A DNA stretch of 64,000 bases from Candidatus Thiothrix sulfatifontis (GTDB lineage Bacteria > Pseudomonadota > Gammaproteobacteria > Thiotrichales > Thiotrichaceae): assembly GCA_022828425.1 (NCBI GenBank), contig CP094685.1, positions 372,001-436,000 of the forward strand, in the 5' to 3' direction. Of this stretch, positions 44,564-55,652 are shown in pieces. The first letter of the stretch is position 1, and each line of letters opens with the position of its first letter. Under the pieces are notes generated by a model. That model saw only the letters and a program-made list of their open reading frames with translations. It made no database searches and was not told the DNA's origin. The position numbers and the translations under genes were made by a program.

Positions 44564-47500
44564 CTATCTACCACTTCATACCTAACCGGCGGCAGCGGCA
44601 GATCTTGGTTGAGTTTGGCAAAAAACTTGCGGGCGCAGTCAATACGCGCCTTTTCTATCTCGCGTAATTGCATAGATGACATTGACCCTTTGGTTTCAGC
44701 CACAAAATAAACGTGTTTCACTGCGCCTTCCTGAAAAGCGATTGCCCAGTCAGGGTTGTAATTGCCAACGGGAGTGGGGATGAAAAAGCCTTTGGGTAAC
44801 TTGGCATACACCACGACGGCGGGATCAGTATCCAATTCCTTCACAAAGGCGCGTTCCGTATCAGAATCAGTAAACACGTAATCGTAAATGTGCTTATTAA
44901 GCGTTTTACCCGCTTTGGTCATGTCGATTTGGCGTTTATCTTTGGTGAAAATGTCGATGCTGTGAGTTTCAGCAATCGTGTCGTAAGTCAGGTGTTCCAC
45001 AATCACCGTGGCTTTTTGCTCGTTAATCAGGCGTGAGACACTGGCAATAAAATCTTCGGGGTTGGTTTTGTATTGGCTAAACACATCGGCGCGGATACCT
45101 TGCAGAATAGTGGCAAGCGTACTGCGAGTCAGTTGAGTGGCTTCCGCCAGTTTGCCCATTAAGTCGTATTTAACGGCGGAATACACCGAAGTGCGCAGCT
45201 TTTCCGTCGCCGTGCTTTCCAGCGTAAAGCCGTCCCCGCTTTGCAGTTGTTCGTAAGTGACATCGACGGCTTGTGAACCTGTCGCCACCGTGTACAACAA
45301 CGGGGTGACGTGCAGCTCTTTGTTCAAGGCTTTAACACATTTGTTTACCAGTTCTGGCGTTTTAAAATCAACGGCATACGCAGCTTTGTGATTAATGCGT
45401 TCCCACAAGGCTTGGAATTCCTGACGATCAAAGTTCGCGTTGAGCGGGTTGGTTTTGTGGTTACGCCCATTATCAATGGCTGGCAATTGCGCATCACTAA
45501 ACACACTATCAATCAGTTGGAAAACTTGTTCGGTGTAAGCGGCTAATTCCGGCGGCAACGGGGCAAGCGTACCTGTTTGCTTGGCGGTGTGATAACCCTC
45601 GGCGATTTTATCATCCGCGTCGGTGTAGTCGTTTTTCAGCAAGTATTTGTAAAGCTGTTTGGCGAATGCTGGCGTGATTTCCACCTCACCTGTGGCAGTT
45701 TTCAGTATTTTTCCGGTGAAATATTTCTCGTCGGCAATGCGCGGACGGGCAGACAGTGATTCACTAATGTCGCGTTGCAACGCCGTGACAAACGCGGTGT
45801 AACTTTCGCTGGTGACAACTGTTAGCACATTAATGTCATGCACAGTGGCAGGATCATCCATGCGTTCACCGTGTTGGTTGACGCATAAACGCATTCCGCG
45901 CCCGACTTCTTGGCGGCGGGAAACGCTATTGTCGCTGTGTTTGAGGGTGCAAATCACGAACACGTTGGGGTTATCCCAGCCTTCGCGCAACGCCGAATGC
46001 GAGAAGATGAAGCGCACAGGTTCGGCAAATTGCAGCAGGCGTTCTTTGTTGCGCAAAATCAGGTCGTAGGCATCCGCGTCATCGGTTTCGGTGGATTTCT
46101 TACCCGTTTCAGGGTCAATCAAGCGTTTGCTCTTTTTGTCGATGGAAAAGTAGCCTTCGTGGGTACGCTTGACGGCAATGCCTTTAAGGTAAGTGTTATA
46201 CGGCGTGTCGTAGACGGTCAGCACTTCGTTGAGGTGTTGCTGGTATTCTTCCTCAAACAATTGCGCGTATTCGCCCACGGTTGCCGCCCCGCTGCTGTCG
46301 TAGCTGCGGTATTTGCCCACGCTGTCGATAAAAAACAGCGTCAGCACTTTAACGCCTTGCGCAAACAGGGCTTGTTCTTTCTCGAAATGCGCTTTAATCG
46401 CTTCGCGGATTTGAATACGACGTAACGCGATTTCGTTGACATCGCCCGTGGCATCGCCCACTTGCAGCTCCACACCGTTGGTAAAGCTCAAGGTATTGGT
46501 ATTGGCGTTAATGTCGGCTACCACAAACCCTTGGTATTGGTCTAAACCGTCGGAAAGGTCATGCAAATTATCACCGTGGTTGAGGGTGCGTAGTACGCGC
46601 TTGATACCGGATTTTTGTTTGATTTCTAACTCGACCTTGACCACGGGCGGCTTGCTGGTGGAGGTGTCAATGCTGCCCAGATACAAATACGGGTGCGTAC
46701 CGCCCATGCCTTTGAGGGTAATGCCGCGCACGCTGATTTTCTTCACCAGCTTTTGGGTGTAAGCGTCCAACGCATCAAGGCGGTGGATTTTATTGTGTTC
46801 GGTTTTGTGGGTGGCGGAATAGCGCAAGATCATCAAGGGATTGAAACCTTTGAAGGATTCCAACGTTTTCGTGCCTTCCATTTTTTGCGGCTCATCCAAC
46901 ATCAGGATGGGGCGGTTGGCGGCAATCACATCTATCGGACGGCGGCTTTGGAAGTCGTCAATCGCTTCGTTAATGCGACGAGCATCCTTGCCCGTGGCGT
47001 TGAAGGCTTGCACGTTGATAATCATCACGTTAATGCCCGCGTCGGATGAAAAGTTCTCCAGTTGGTGCAATTGCTTGGAGTTGTAGATGAAAAAGCGGGC
47101 TTGTTTGCGGTAGCTTTCCTGAAAGTGAGCGGCGGTAATCGCAAGCGATTTGGCAACACCTTCACGGATGGCAATGCTCGGCACAACGATAATGAACTTG
47201 CTCCAGCCGTAGCGCTGGTGGAGTTCAAACAAAGTCTTGATGTAACAATAGGTTTTGCCTGTACCCGTTTCCATTTCAATATCGAGATTGATGGCGCATC
47301 CGGTTTTTTTGTCGTGGCTCAATGCGCTGGATTGGGGTAAGTTTTGGCGGCGTTGCACGGCTTGGATATTGTGCAACAGGTTTACATGGGGCTGAATATC
47401 GGCGTTTTTGAAACCGTCATCGCGCATCATGGTTTGTTGCGTGTTGGTGTCTTGCTTGCCCAAATCGATTTTGTAGCGGCTTGACGCGACACTGACGTGC

Positions 47501-47577
47501 GGTTGCCCTTTGAAGCAATCAACCACAGCATTCACTGCAAGGGCTTGGTGCGCTTGATGCTTGAATTTAAGTTTCAT
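44533..47577 (-). CDS. res: Type III restriction endonuclease subunit Res
   Basis: The 1014-residue product is an SF2 helicase-nuclease. Walker A is ETGTGKT (residues 103-109), motif [10 protein letters not shown], motif [14 protein letters not shown] ([16 protein letters not shown]). The C-terminus has a PD-(D/E)xK-type nuclease, [11 protein letters not shown] ... YFVAETKGS. It cuts DNA between head-to-head Mod sites in concert with Mod. Its start overlaps the PIN gene by 11 bases. It appears intact while its partner mod is broken, so restriction is probably off unless Mod is supplied. Confidence 0.93.
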   Translation of the reverse strand: MKLKFKHQAHQALAVNAVVDCFKGQPHVSVASSRYKIDLGKQDTNTQQTMMRDDGFKNADIQPHVNLLHNIQAVQRRQNLPQSSALSHDKKTGCAINLDIEMETGTGKTYCYIKTLFELHQRYGWSKFIIVVPSIAIREGVAKSLAITAAHFQESYRKQARFFIYNSKQLHQLENFSSDAGINVMIINVQAFNATGKDARRINEAIDDFQSRRPIDVIAANRPILMLDEPQKMEGTKTLESFKGFNPLMILRYSATHKTEHNKIHRLDALDAYTQKLVKKISVRGITLKGMGGTHPYLYLGSIDTSTSKPPVVKVELEIKQKSGIKRVLRTLNHGDNLHDLSDGLDQYQGFVVADINANTNTLSFTNGVELQVGDATGDVNEIALRRIQIREAIKAHFEKEQALFAQGVKVLTLFFIDSVGKYRSYDSSGAATVGEYAQLFEEEYQQHLNEVLTVYDTPYNTYLKGIAVKRTHEGYFSIDKKSKRLIDPETGKKSTETDDADAYDLILRNKERLLQFAEPVRFIFSHSALREGWDNPNVFVICTLKHSDNSVSRRQEVGRGMRLCVNQHGERMDDPATVHDINVLTVVTSESYTAFVTALQRDISESLSARPRIADEKYFTGKILKTATGEVEITPAFAKQLYKYLLKNDYTDADDKIAEGYHTAKQTGTLAPLPPELAAYTEQVFQLIDSVFSDAQLPAIDNGRNHKTNPLNANFDRQEFQALWERINHKAAYAVDFKTPELVNKCVKALNKELHVTPLLYTVATGSQAVDVTYEQLQSGDGFTLESTATEKLRTSVYSAVKYDLMGKLAEATQLTRSTLATILQGIRADVFSQYKTNPEDFIASVSRLINEQKATVIVEHLTYDTIAETHSIDIFTKDKRQIDMTKAGKTLNKHIYDYVFTDSDTERAFVKELDTDPAVVVYAKLPKGFFIPTPVGNYNPDWAIAFQEGAVKHVYFVAETKGSMSSMQLREIEKARIDCARKFFAKLNQDLPLPPVRYEVVDSYATLLTWVK

Positions 47578-48007
47578 CGTTGTTCACTGCCATTGCTTGC
47601 TGATAATCCGCGTACAGACGTTCTAATTGGTCAAAATCACCATCAAAGGTTTCAATTTCTAACGCATAATGTTTGGCGGCAGCAAAGTGAAAAATATCAA
47701 ATTTATATTTTTTCTTGTCGGGTACTTGGATGTTTTTATATTGCGAAAAACGGAAAAGATTTTCAGCCAGCGCAGCTACTTCCGAGGTGATTTGAAACAA
47801 GCCCAGTGCGGCTAATTGTTCATGCACAAAGCGGTAATCGTCTTGCTTGCCCCATTTTATGCCACATAACACTTCGTAACGAATCAAGGGTGTAATGGCT
47901 AAATTGGCATCTTGCTCTAATAAATCGGCAAATAGCGTCTCCGCTTGGGGAGCGTGTGTATCGAATACGCCAATGAGTAAGTTGGCATCCAGTAAAATAT
48001 TGCGCAT
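47567..48007 (-). CDS. PIN-domain nuclease between type III mod and res
   Basis: The 146-residue product has VapC-like acidic residues: Asp7 in [10 protein letters not shown], Glu45 in IRYEVLCG, Asp104 in [13 protein letters not shown] and Asp122/Asp124 in [10 protein letters not shown]. It is likely an RNase. No VapB-type antitoxin is adjacent; the gene shares one base with the AAA ATPase before it and 11 bases with res after it. The tight packing suggests it works with the ATPase or the type III system. Confidence 0.85.
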   Translation of the reverse strand: MRNILLDANLLIGVFDTHAPQAETLFADLLEQDANLAITPLIRYEVLCGIKWGKQDDYRFVHEQLAALGLFQITSEVAALAENLFRFSQYKNIQVPDKKKYKFDIFHFAAAKHYALEIETFDGDFDQLERLYADYQQAMAVNNDET

Positions 48008-48948
48008 CAGGAAACTTTCCTTTCACGAAGGTAGGTTAACAATTTTTTCTTGGCTTGTTTTTGCGCGTTACTCACGGGGCGTTCCAATGCCAAACGGTTT
48101 AAGTCGATATGGAAAGCTTGTTTTAGCAGGTCAATCATTGCGGTGCTGCTGGGGTGATTGATTTTGTGCGTCCGAACCACATCATCGGCATCACGGCGCA
48201 GTTCGTAGGCTTCGCCATCTTCTAGTTGGCTTAATACCAGTGGTGAATGGGTAGCAATGAAAAACTTAGTGTTAGGGAATAATTGTTTGAGTGTTGGGAT
48301 GATTTTTACTTGCCACTCAAGGTGCAGGTGGCCTTCAATTTCATCAATCAACACAAAACCTGTGCGGTTTAGTGTGCTGCTATTGTCTCTATTGAATTGC
48401 CCATAGTCAGAGATGATGTGTGCAAGGATTTTTATCACAGAGACAAAACCTGTACTCAATTCGGCAAGCTCTTTTTCCTGACCATTCACTCTTAAGAAAA
48501 TTTTATCTTCATCATCCAATTCTAAAAAATCAGCGTCATAACTAGCATCCATTTTATTCAGGCACGTCAGCAAGTCTTTTAAGTCGTGTTCGTGGGCTTT
48601 TTTGTTTTTACGAAAGTTGCTTGATAAGTTAACACTTGAACAAATCCAGTCGCGCAGGAAGCCGCTGTTACTGCCCGTACCGTCAATGAAATGCCCACGG
48701 TCGCGAGTTTCGATGAACACAATGGGGTAGAACGTTGCGCCGCCATCATCATTGAAGGCGGGTTCATGCGGTGGCGATTGTAGCAATGCCCATTGATCTT
48801 TGAAGTGCACCAAAGCTTCCAAGAGTTTGGTTTTTCCCACGCCGTTTGCGCCGATAAAGACGTAAGCCTGCTGGTTAGGTTCAAGGTTAAGTTCTATTGT
48901 GCCGACACCTTGCACGTCATTGAGGCGTAAGTGGGTTAATTCTGGCAT
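48007..48948 (-). CDS. AAA (ABC-type) ATPase embedded in the type III restriction operon
   Basis: The 313-residue product is a RecF/OLD-like ATPase of the AAA_21 type. Walker A is GANGVGKT (33-40), a signature-like segment is LAELSTGFVSVIKIL, Walker B is FVLIDEIEGHLHLEWQ and the switch histidine is in IATHSPLVLSQL. No TOPRIM or nuclease domain is fused, so it probably acts through a partner, the natural one being the PIN protein next to it. It begins 11 bases after the mod stop. Such ATPase-nuclease pairs are a common design in anti-phage systems. Confidence 0.88.
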   Translation of the reverse strand: MPELTHLRLNDVQGVGTIELNLEPNQQAYVFIGANGVGKTKLLEALVHFKDQWALLQSPPHEPAFNDDGGATFYPIVFIETRDRGHFIDGTGSNSGFLRDWICSSVNLSSNFRKNKKAHEHDLKDLLTCLNKMDASYDADFLELDDEDKIFLRVNGQEKELAELSTGFVSVIKILAHIISDYGQFNRDNSSTLNRTGFVLIDEIEGHLHLEWQVKIIPTLKQLFPNTKFFIATHSPLVLSQLEDGEAYELRRDADDVVRTHKINHPSSTAMIDLLKQAFHIDLNRLALERPVSNAQKQAKKKLLTYLRERKVS

Positions 48949-48959
48949 ATCAACACTCC

Positions 48960-50925
48960 TTAAATCGTCTTCACGTCAGTATGCGGTGAGAGCAGTTTGA
49001 AGATTTCGCCGACATTGATTTTTACGCTGTCGCTGTCAAAGCCTGCGTCTTGGAACACGACCCGTAGCGGTTGGCGTTGGGTCAGGGCTTTGACAAAATC
49101 TTCGTTAATGCCGGTGTCGAAGCAGGCGGCTAGGGCGTTGTCATCGACGAAAAACACGGTTTTGCCTGCGATGGTTTCTTGGGTAATGGGTAGGGTTAAG
49201 TCTACGCCCCAATTCAAGAGGACTTGGAACAGCAAATCTTCGGGGGTGCGGTCGGGGCGGATATTGCTGATTTGCTCCAGCAGGTCGATTTGTTGGATGG
49301 CATCGGGGGTGTAATACACGTCCTTCATATTAGAGCTGTCGATTTTCAGCACGCGGAAACCCACGTCCAGATTCGGCGCAGTCAGCGCATTTTCTGCCTT
49401 AATCTTGCTACCCGCACGCCGAATGCGCTCCTTGCCAATTTCCGCAATCGTTTTATAACCAGCCTTAAATGCCTCACTTTTTGCGTCGGTCACTTCGGGC
49501 AATTGCACCATAATAAACTTACGCTGCCCGCCATCTTCCGCATTCAACGCCATCACCGCATGAGCCGTCGTCCCACTCCCCGAAAAAAAGTCCAACACAA
49601 TGCTCTCATCTTCTTCGGCTTCGCTAATATTAATTAAGCTTGTCTAAAAGGTTGATTCGGCTTTGGAAAATCAAAGGAACTATTCTTCAGCTCATGCAAA
49701 TTTGTCAGTCTTCATAATTCTATATTGAAGCCATCAGCACCGTATTTGCTCCATATACTTTCATAATCATGATATTCCAGTAAGATGTTTTTGACGCTGC
49801 TTCATTCTGTGTGTATTGATTTTTTTATAAGCAATATATGTTCCATCTTCGCGGCTGATAATCAACATCTCCGCTATAAATCACTATCCAGACGCCTATC
49901 TTTCCCAAGTTGCTAATAACCTTCTGCTCCTTCCGTTTCTTATAGGAAACACTTCAACGCAGGTGGTATTCAGCCTCACGATCTGAACATTCAATATAAT
50001 ATCGTATGATTTGGTCGCCTAGAATCTAAACTGGCTTTATTGAGCCGCTCTTTCTCATAAGCTCGCCTTTTATATCGCAACCTTTATTTTCTATTATAAA
50101 TATCTGAATTTGTTCAGTTGAATTCATGATTTTCCGCAAAATCAACTGTCTTCTACGTTTTTAGCGTAACAAAGTACATATTCGTGATCATTAACAAGTA
50201 GATTATTATCACTCGCCACCACCTTCAGTCATGCCAGGAACAATGTTAGCGATGAAATTTGTTCGTCCGAAAATTTCGTCGCATAGGCGTTTGCTGAGGT
50301 TATGAACGTTCGTGGTCGTCGATGGAGATGAAGATTACGCCGTCGTCGCGCAGCAAATTGCGGGCGAGTTTGAGGCGCGGGTACATCATGGAGAGCCAAT
50401 CGGAGTGGAAGCGTCCGTTGGATTCAGTGTTAGCCACCATGCGCTGCCCCGCTTCATCTTTTTGGTTGGAGCGTTGCAAGTAGTTCGCGGTGCTTTCTGA
50501 AAAATCGTCTGCGTAGATGAAATCGTTGCCCGTGTTGTAAGGCGGGTCGATGTAAATCATCTTGACCTTGCCCAGATACGTTTCCTGCAACAGCTTGAGC
50601 GCATCAAGGTTATCCCCTCAATGAACAAGTTTTGCGTGGTATCAAACTCAACACTTTCCGCACGGCACGGGCGCAAGGTTTTCGCAATCGGTGCGTTAGC
50701 CGTCAACAACGCCTCCCGCTTACCCGGCCAATTCAACTGATACCGCTCTGCCGCCCCCTCCACTATCGAACCAGAAAGCTCTTGGCGCAATTGGTCAAAG
50801 TCGATAGCGGTTTGCACTGAACCATCAGCAGCACGAGTTTCGGTGACACAGTGGGGAAACAACGCCGCCAGCTTGTCGATATTGGCTTGCGTAAGATCAG
50901 TGCTGTGTAGTTTCAGTTTTTCCAT
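48960..50925 (-). pseudogene. mod: Type III DNA methyltransferase mod, broken by many frameshifts
   Basis: The pieces together cover a beta-class Mod in order: N-terminus 50925-50615, motif IV with DPPYNTG (50590-50300 frame), a central target-recognition region (about 49640-50300) and an intact C-terminal piece 49637-48960 with motif I DFFSGSGTTAHAV. A first frameshift lies at a C4 run (50614-50617, plus strand), where one G is missing from the coding strand. A second is one extra base after DDHE near 50300. At least four more occur in the centre; fragments such as SKRLCDEIFG, NDHEYVLCYAKN, YKRRAYEKERLNKAS and FDFPKP are still readable in shifting frames. The centre is about 35 percent GC, against 58 percent in the motif IV part (60-base samples). 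Confidence 0.88.
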
Positions 50926-50976
50926 GCGGGGTTAATCCTTGGGAGTAATCATGCAAGAGTGTAACAAGTTGCGGTA

Positions 50977-51166
50977 TCAGGTGCGTGCAAATACCAGCAA
51001 GAGCATCATATTGTGCCTATCCGCCGCCCGTAATGCTTCCAAATAAGCACTTCGTACTTCAAACGTTTAACTCGCCTTGGGTGGTGATATGTGTCGGCAA
51101 TAAACCTTGCGCTTCGTCAGGGTCAAGCGGTGTTGCACCGAGTGGGTATTCAAAATTCACCGCCAT
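50977..51166 (-). pseudogene. Mobile mystery protein B remnant with the Fic core deleted
   Basis: The minus strand from ATG 51166 encodes the family N-terminus (GATPLDPDEAQGLLPTHI and a few residues more) and stops after TQGELNV. Immediately afterward, in another frame, comes a C-terminal-like end (AYLEALRAADRHN ... FART, stop at 50977). About 60 codons remain; the central Fic/Doc domain is gone. The start overlaps the stop of mobile mystery protein A by 10 bases, as in intact pairs. Confidence 0.7.
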
Positions 51167-51618
51167 AACTCCCGACGTGAACCTTCGCGCAATGCCTTGG
51201 CGAGCTGCTGAATTTGTTTGTCCGTCACTGCGTGATAAACGCCCTGATCTTCCAAGGTCATTGAATGCGCGACGGGCAATACACGTTCACGCGCAACCTG
51301 TTCGGCGCGTTCATTCAGCATATCTTCGAGCGGTTTACGCGGAATGAGCGCGTATGTCAGATTACAATCCAATGCTGTCGCCACTTTGCGCAAGGTAGCC
51401 AGCGTAATTGCTTCATCCCTTTCCGCTTTTTCGAGATGGCGTAAACCCGCATCGGTCATACCCAAGCGTTTTGCCAAAGCCACCGAAGTCATGCCCAGTG
51501 CTTCACGGATAGCATGAATCCAGCCATTGCTGGGGCGCGAGGGAAGTGCTGCTTGTCGCCAACACTCTAGCGCTTGGCTGGTTTGCTGCAATTTGAGATC
51601 ACGAAAAACCTGTTTCAT
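51157..51618 (-). CDS. Mobile mystery protein A (XRE-type regulator)
   Basis: The 153-residue product has a helix-turn-helix (about residues 40-100: GWIHAIREALGMTSVALAKRLGMTDAGLRHLEKAE) in the arrangement of the mobile mystery protein A family, whose partner B has a Fic/Doc domain. These pairs are often found in genomic islands and beside restriction genes. The start at 51618 is chosen because the family begins KQVFRDLKLQQ; the longer frame to 51663 lacks support. Its partner is a remnant, so the protein may now be an orphan regulator. Confidence 0.82.
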   Translation of the reverse strand: MKQVFRDLKLQQTSQALECWRQAALPSRPSNGWIHAIREALGMTSVALAKRLGMTDAGLRHLEKAERDEAITLATLRKVATALDCNLTYALIPRKPLEDMLNERAEQVARERVLPVAHSMTLEDQGVYHAVTDKQIQQLAKALREGSRRELWR

Positions 51619-51659
51619 AAGGCGACTGCCTAAAAAGAAAGTAACAGGTTTTGATAATG

Positions 51660-51693
51660 CCACGATTCAATAGCGATAACTACTGAATCGTGG
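51660..51693. terminator. Long hairpin between the glycogen operon and the island
   Basis: CCACGATTCA (51660-51669) and TGAATCGTGG (51684-51693) form a 10-bp perfect stem, extended inward by TAG/CTA after one mismatch. It lies just behind the glgP stop. On the minus strand no strong T-run follows. It may end the glycogen transcript or mark the island boundary. Confidence 0.5.
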
Positions 51694-51708
51694 ATTTTTG
51701 AGAGGGAT

Positions 51709-54213
51709 TTAATCCCCGTTGCCATTCCCCGGCTTCAGCTTCCAAATCTCGCGGTTATATTCCGCCATCGTGCGGTCAGTGGAGAAAAACCCACTGCTCG
51801 CCGTATTCAGAATACTCATGCGCGTCCAATGCTCTTGATCTTGCCACGCCACCGACACATGTTCCTGCGCATTCACGTAGCTGCGGAAATCTGCCAGCGT
51901 CATCCACGGGTCGTGCGGGCTGAGCAGCGCATCCAACACCATGTCGAAAATGCCCGGTTCGGTCATATTGAAGTGACCGCTGCGGATCAGCTCAATTACC
52001 CCGCGCAAATCCTCATCCTGTTCCACGTAATGCCAGGGGTGGTAGCAATGGCGCAATTCATCCACATCATCCGCCCGCAACCCGAACAGGAAGAAGTTTT
52101 CCTGCCCTACCGCTTCCAGAATTTCGATATTCGCGCCGTCATACGTGCCGATGGTCAATGCGCCGTTCATCATGAACTTCATATTGCCCGTGCCGGACGC
52201 TTCCTTGCCTGCGGTAGAAATTTGTTCGGATAAATTCGCGGCAGGCGCGATAATTTCCATGCTCGACACCCGATAGTTAGGGATGAAGGCGACTTTCAAA
52301 CGTCCATCCACATCAGGGTCGTTATTGACCACTTCCGCCACGCTGTTGATGAGCTTGATAATGCGCTTTGCCATCGCGTAACCGGGCGCGGCTTTACCGC
52401 CGATCAGCACGCAACGATCCGCCCAATGTTCCAGCTTGCCGAGTTTAATGCGGCGATACAAATGCACCACATGCAACAAATTCAGCAATTGGCGTTTGTA
52501 TTCGTGAATCCGTTTCACCTGCACATCGAACAGCGCATTCGGGTTGAAATCCACCCCGCATTCTTGTTTGACCAATGCCGCAAGGCGTTGTTTATTCGCG
52601 TATTTCACCTCACGCCACTGCGCATGAAACGCGGTGTATTCGGGCGCTGCCAATGGCTTGAGTTTTTCCAATTGGCTCAAATCGCGTACCCAGTCTGTAC
52701 CAATGTGTTCGCTGATCAACGCCGTCATGCCGGGGTTAGCGTGTGCCACCCAACGCCGTGGGGTTACGCCATTGGTTTTATTATTGAATTTGTCCGGCCA
52801 GAGTTCGTAGAAATCGTGGAACAGCCCATCCACCAGCAATTGCGAATGCAACGCCGCCACGCCATTCACCGAGAAACTGCCCACAATCGCCAGCCACGCC
52901 ATGCGCACTTGTTGCGAACCACCCTCTTCGATGATCGACATGCGGCGCTGACGTTCGGTATCACCTGGCCATTTCATCGCCACTTGGCGCAAGAAACGTG
53001 CATTGATTTCAAAGATAATTTCCAGCAAACGCGGCAACAGTTTGGCGAACAAATGCACTGCCCAACGTTCCAAGGCTTCCGGCAGCAAAGTGTGGTTGGT
53101 GTACGCCATGCAGTTGGAGGTGATTGCCCACGCCTCCTCCCAGCCCAAGCCTTTGTCGTCCATCAAAATACGCATTAATTCCGCGACCGCAATCGTCGGG
53201 TGCGTATCGTTCATTTGGAACACGTGTTCAGCGGCAAACTTGGTGTAATCGTAATTACCCTGACGTTCCCACAAGCGAATCGCGTCTTTCAAGCTGGCAG
53301 AGGCAAGGAAATATTGCTGGCGTAAGCGCAATTCTTTACCGTTTTCGCTGCTGTCGTTGGGGTAGAGCACCATCGAAATGTGTTCAGCGTGATTTTTCGC
53401 TTCGACCGCTTCGGTGTAACTGCCTGCGTTGAATTCGTCGAGGTTGAATTCATCGGTCGCAGTCGCTTTCCACAAGCGCAAGGTATTCACAGTGTCGTTT
53501 TTATAGCCCGAAATCGGCATATCAAACGGCACGGCGAGTACGTCATTGGTGCCAACCCAGCGCACGCGCTGCTTGCCGCTGTGATCCAAGAAATGTTCGG
53601 TGTAACCGCCAAATTGCACTTTCTGGCTGTATTCGGCACGTTCCACTTCCCACGGGTTCGGGTCGCGCAACCAATGGTCAGGGTCTTCGACCTGATAGCC
53701 TTTCTCAATGTGCTGGCGGAACATGCCGTATTCGTAGCGAATCCCGTAACCGATCACCGGCAACCGCAACGTCGCGCAACTGTCCATGAAACACGCTGCC
53801 AACCGCCCCAAACCGCCATTGCCCAAGCCCGCATCCGGCTCTTGCGCAGACACTTCTTCCATCGTGGTGCAATAGTTTAACAAGGCACTTTTAGTGGGTT
53901 CGCAAATATCCAGGTTCAGCAAATTATTGCCCAGAGAGCGCCCAATCAGGAATTCCAGCGACATGTAGTACGCCCGCCGCCGCCCCGGTTGCAAGTATTC
54001 GCCCCAAGTACCGCGCCAATTCACGGTCAAGCGGTCGCGCAAGGTGTACGCCAACGCCTGATACAAATACACCGGCTGGCAGCCTTGAAAGCGCCCCAAG
54101 TGGTAAGACAAATAACGCTGGAAATCATCGCCCAAAGATTCCGCATCATTGGGTAACGGGTCTAGCGGCACGGCGACGTAAGGAATGTGGTGGTGTGAAA
54201 GGTGTTCTGTCAT
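51709..54213 (-). CDS. glgP: Glycogen phosphorylase
   Basis: The 834-residue PLP enzyme releases glucose-1-phosphate from glycogen. The PLP lysine lies in [25 protein letters not shown] near the C-terminus; the N-terminal block [21 protein letters not shown] is conserved. The start at 54213 has GGAG upstream and forms an ATGA overlap with glgA; a longer frame to 54309 lies inside glgA and is rejected. It is last in the operon. Confidence 0.97.
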   Translation of the reverse strand: MTEHLSHHHIPYVAVPLDPLPNDAESLGDDFQRYLSYHLGRFQGCQPVYLYQALAYTLRDRLTVNWRGTWGEYLQPGRRRAYYMSLEFLIGRSLGNNLLNLDICEPTKSALLNYCTTMEEVSAQEPDAGLGNGGLGRLAACFMDSCATLRLPVIGYGIRYEYGMFRQHIEKGYQVEDPDHWLRDPNPWEVERAEYSQKVQFGGYTEHFLDHSGKQRVRWVGTNDVLAVPFDMPISGYKNDTVNTLRLWKATATDEFNLDEFNAGSYTEAVEAKNHAEHISMVLYPNDSSENGKELRLRQQYFLASASLKDAIRLWERQGNYDYTKFAAEHVFQMNDTHPTIAVAELMRILMDDKGLGWEEAWAITSNCMAYTNHTLLPEALERWAVHLFAKLLPRLLEIIFEINARFLRQVAMKWPGDTERQRRMSIIEEGGSQQVRMAWLAIVGSFSVNGVAALHSQLLVDGLFHDFYELWPDKFNNKTNGVTPRRWVAHANPGMTALISEHIGTDWVRDLSQLEKLKPLAAPEYTAFHAQWREVKYANKQRLAALVKQECGVDFNPNALFDVQVKRIHEYKRQLLNLLHVVHLYRRIKLGKLEHWADRCVLIGGKAAPGYAMAKRIIKLINSVAEVVNNDPDVDGRLKVAFIPNYRVSSMEIIAPAANLSEQISTAGKEASGTGNMKFMMNGALTIGTYDGANIEILEAVGQENFFLFGLRADDVDELRHCYHPWHYVEQDEDLRGVIELIRSGHFNMTEPGIFDMVLDALLSPHDPWMTLADFRSYVNAQEHVSVAWQDQEHWTRMSILNTASSGFFSTDRTMAEYNREIWKLKPGNGNGD

Positions 54214-55652
54214 GCGGTTGCTCCTTTGTTGTATAGCGCCAGATAGTCTGTTGCGCTGTTGTCCCATCCGAATGCATGTTTCATGCCGTTGGTCTGGAAG
54301 TGCTGCCACACGGCAGGCTGATAGAAACAGTCGATTGCCCGCAGAATAGTGCCCTTCAACGCACTGGTCAGCGGCTCATGGAATACAAAACCGTCCACGC
54401 CGTCCACCACCGTATCGGCCAAACCGCCGGTATGCAGCACAAGCGGTGGAGTGCCATAGCGCAAGCTGTACATCTGGTTTAAGCCGCACGGTTCAAAGCG
54501 CGACGGCATCAAAAACATATCCGCGCCCGCTTCCAGCAAATGCGCCAACTGTTCGTCGTAGCCGATGAACACAAATACGCGGTCGGGGTGTTGAGCCGCC
54601 AATTCGCGCAAGCGTTGCTCAAAATAGCCATGCCCGGTGCCAATCAACACAAAACGGGCATCCGTCATCGCCAGCACATCGGGAATCGCGTTGATGATCA
54701 AATCCACGCCTTTTTGTTCCACCAAACGGCTGACCATGCCCAATAACGGCGCAGCCATGTGCGCGTCAGGATTCGTCACCCCAAAGCGTTGCAATAACGC
54801 GGCTTTGTTCTGGCTTTTACCGGGTTGGATGTGTTCTGCGGAATAATGCGCTGGCAAATACTTATCCGTCGCTGGATTCCAAATGTCGTTATCAATGCCA
54901 TTCAGAATGCCGTACAGCTTGTAACTGCGCGATTGCAGCAAACCATCCATGCCATAGCCAAACGATGGCGTGCAGATTTCCCGCGCATACGTCGGGCTGA
55001 CGGTGGTGACGGCATCCGAATACACAATGCCCGCTTTCAGCATCGAAAAGCCGCCGTAGAATTCCGCGCCTTCCCCCGACCACCAATAGCTGGGTAGGTG
55101 CAGGCTGGTGAAATCGGCCTGTGAAAAATGCCCGCCGTAAGCCAGATTGTGAATGGTAAACACCCGCTGCGGGCGTTGCGGCAACATGTCCAGAAACGCA
55201 GGCACTAGCCCCGTTTGCCAATCGTGCGCGTGCACCACATCCGGCGTCCAGTCGAGTTGCAACGCATCCCGTGCCAATTCTGCCGCTGCGCGTGCAAACA
55301 CGGTATAGCGTTCGGCATTATCCGCCCAATCATAGCCATTCGGTTGCAAATACGGGTTGCCGGGGCGATCAAACAGCGCGGGGCAATCCACAATCCACAG
55401 CGGGAATGGGTAATCGGGGTGCTGGCTTTCCAGAATCCGCACCGTGTGTAGTTGCCCTGCACCTTGCAATTCCAGCCAGCCGAGAATCCGCACGCCCCGC
55501 AATTTACGCAAGACATCGCGGTAGCCGGGTAACAACAGCCGCACATCCACCTCGGCTTTGTGCAAGGCCACTGGCAAACTGTACGCAACATCCCCCAGCC
55601 CGCCCGTTTTTACCAAGGGGTAGGCTTCACTCGCAACAAACAGTAGTTTCAT
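54210..55652 (-). CDS. glgA: Glycogen synthase
   Basis: The 480-residue GT5 enzyme elongates alpha-1,4-glucan from ADP-glucose. The N-terminal [13 protein letters not shown] motif binds the nucleotide sugar, and [15 protein letters not shown] and the C-terminal [23 protein letters not shown] with its Glu are typical. It abuts glgB directly and overlaps glgP by 4 bases. Confidence 0.97.
   Translation of the reverse strand: MKLLFVASEAYPLVKTGGLGDVAYSLPVALHKAEVDVRLLLPGYRDVLRKLRGVRILGWLELQGAGQLHTVRILESQHPDYPFPLWIVDCPALFDRPGNPYLQPNGYDWADNAERYTVFARAAAELARDALQLDWTPDVVHAHDWQTGLVPAFLDMLPQRPQRVFTIHNLAYGGHFSQADFTSLHLPSYWWSGEGAEFYGGFSMLKAGIVYSDAVTTVSPTYAREICTPSFGYGMDGLLQSRSYKLYGILNGIDNDIWNPATDKYLPAHYSAEHIQPGKSQNKAALLQRFGVTNPDAHMAAPLLGMVSRLVEQKGVDLIINAIPDVLAMTDARFVLIGTGHGYFEQRLRELAAQHPDRVFVFIGYDEQLAHLLEAGADMFLMPSRFEPCGLNQMYSLRYGTPPLVLHTGGLADTVVDGVDGFVFHEPLTSALKGTILRAIDCFYQPAVWQHFQTNGMKHAFGWDNSATDYLALYNKGATA

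Noticed and set aside
48960..49598. Stand-alone methyltransferase gene beginning with GTG
   Set aside because: It lacks the DPPY motif and target-recognition region, and the missing parts are readable upstream in broken frames, so it is the tail of mod.
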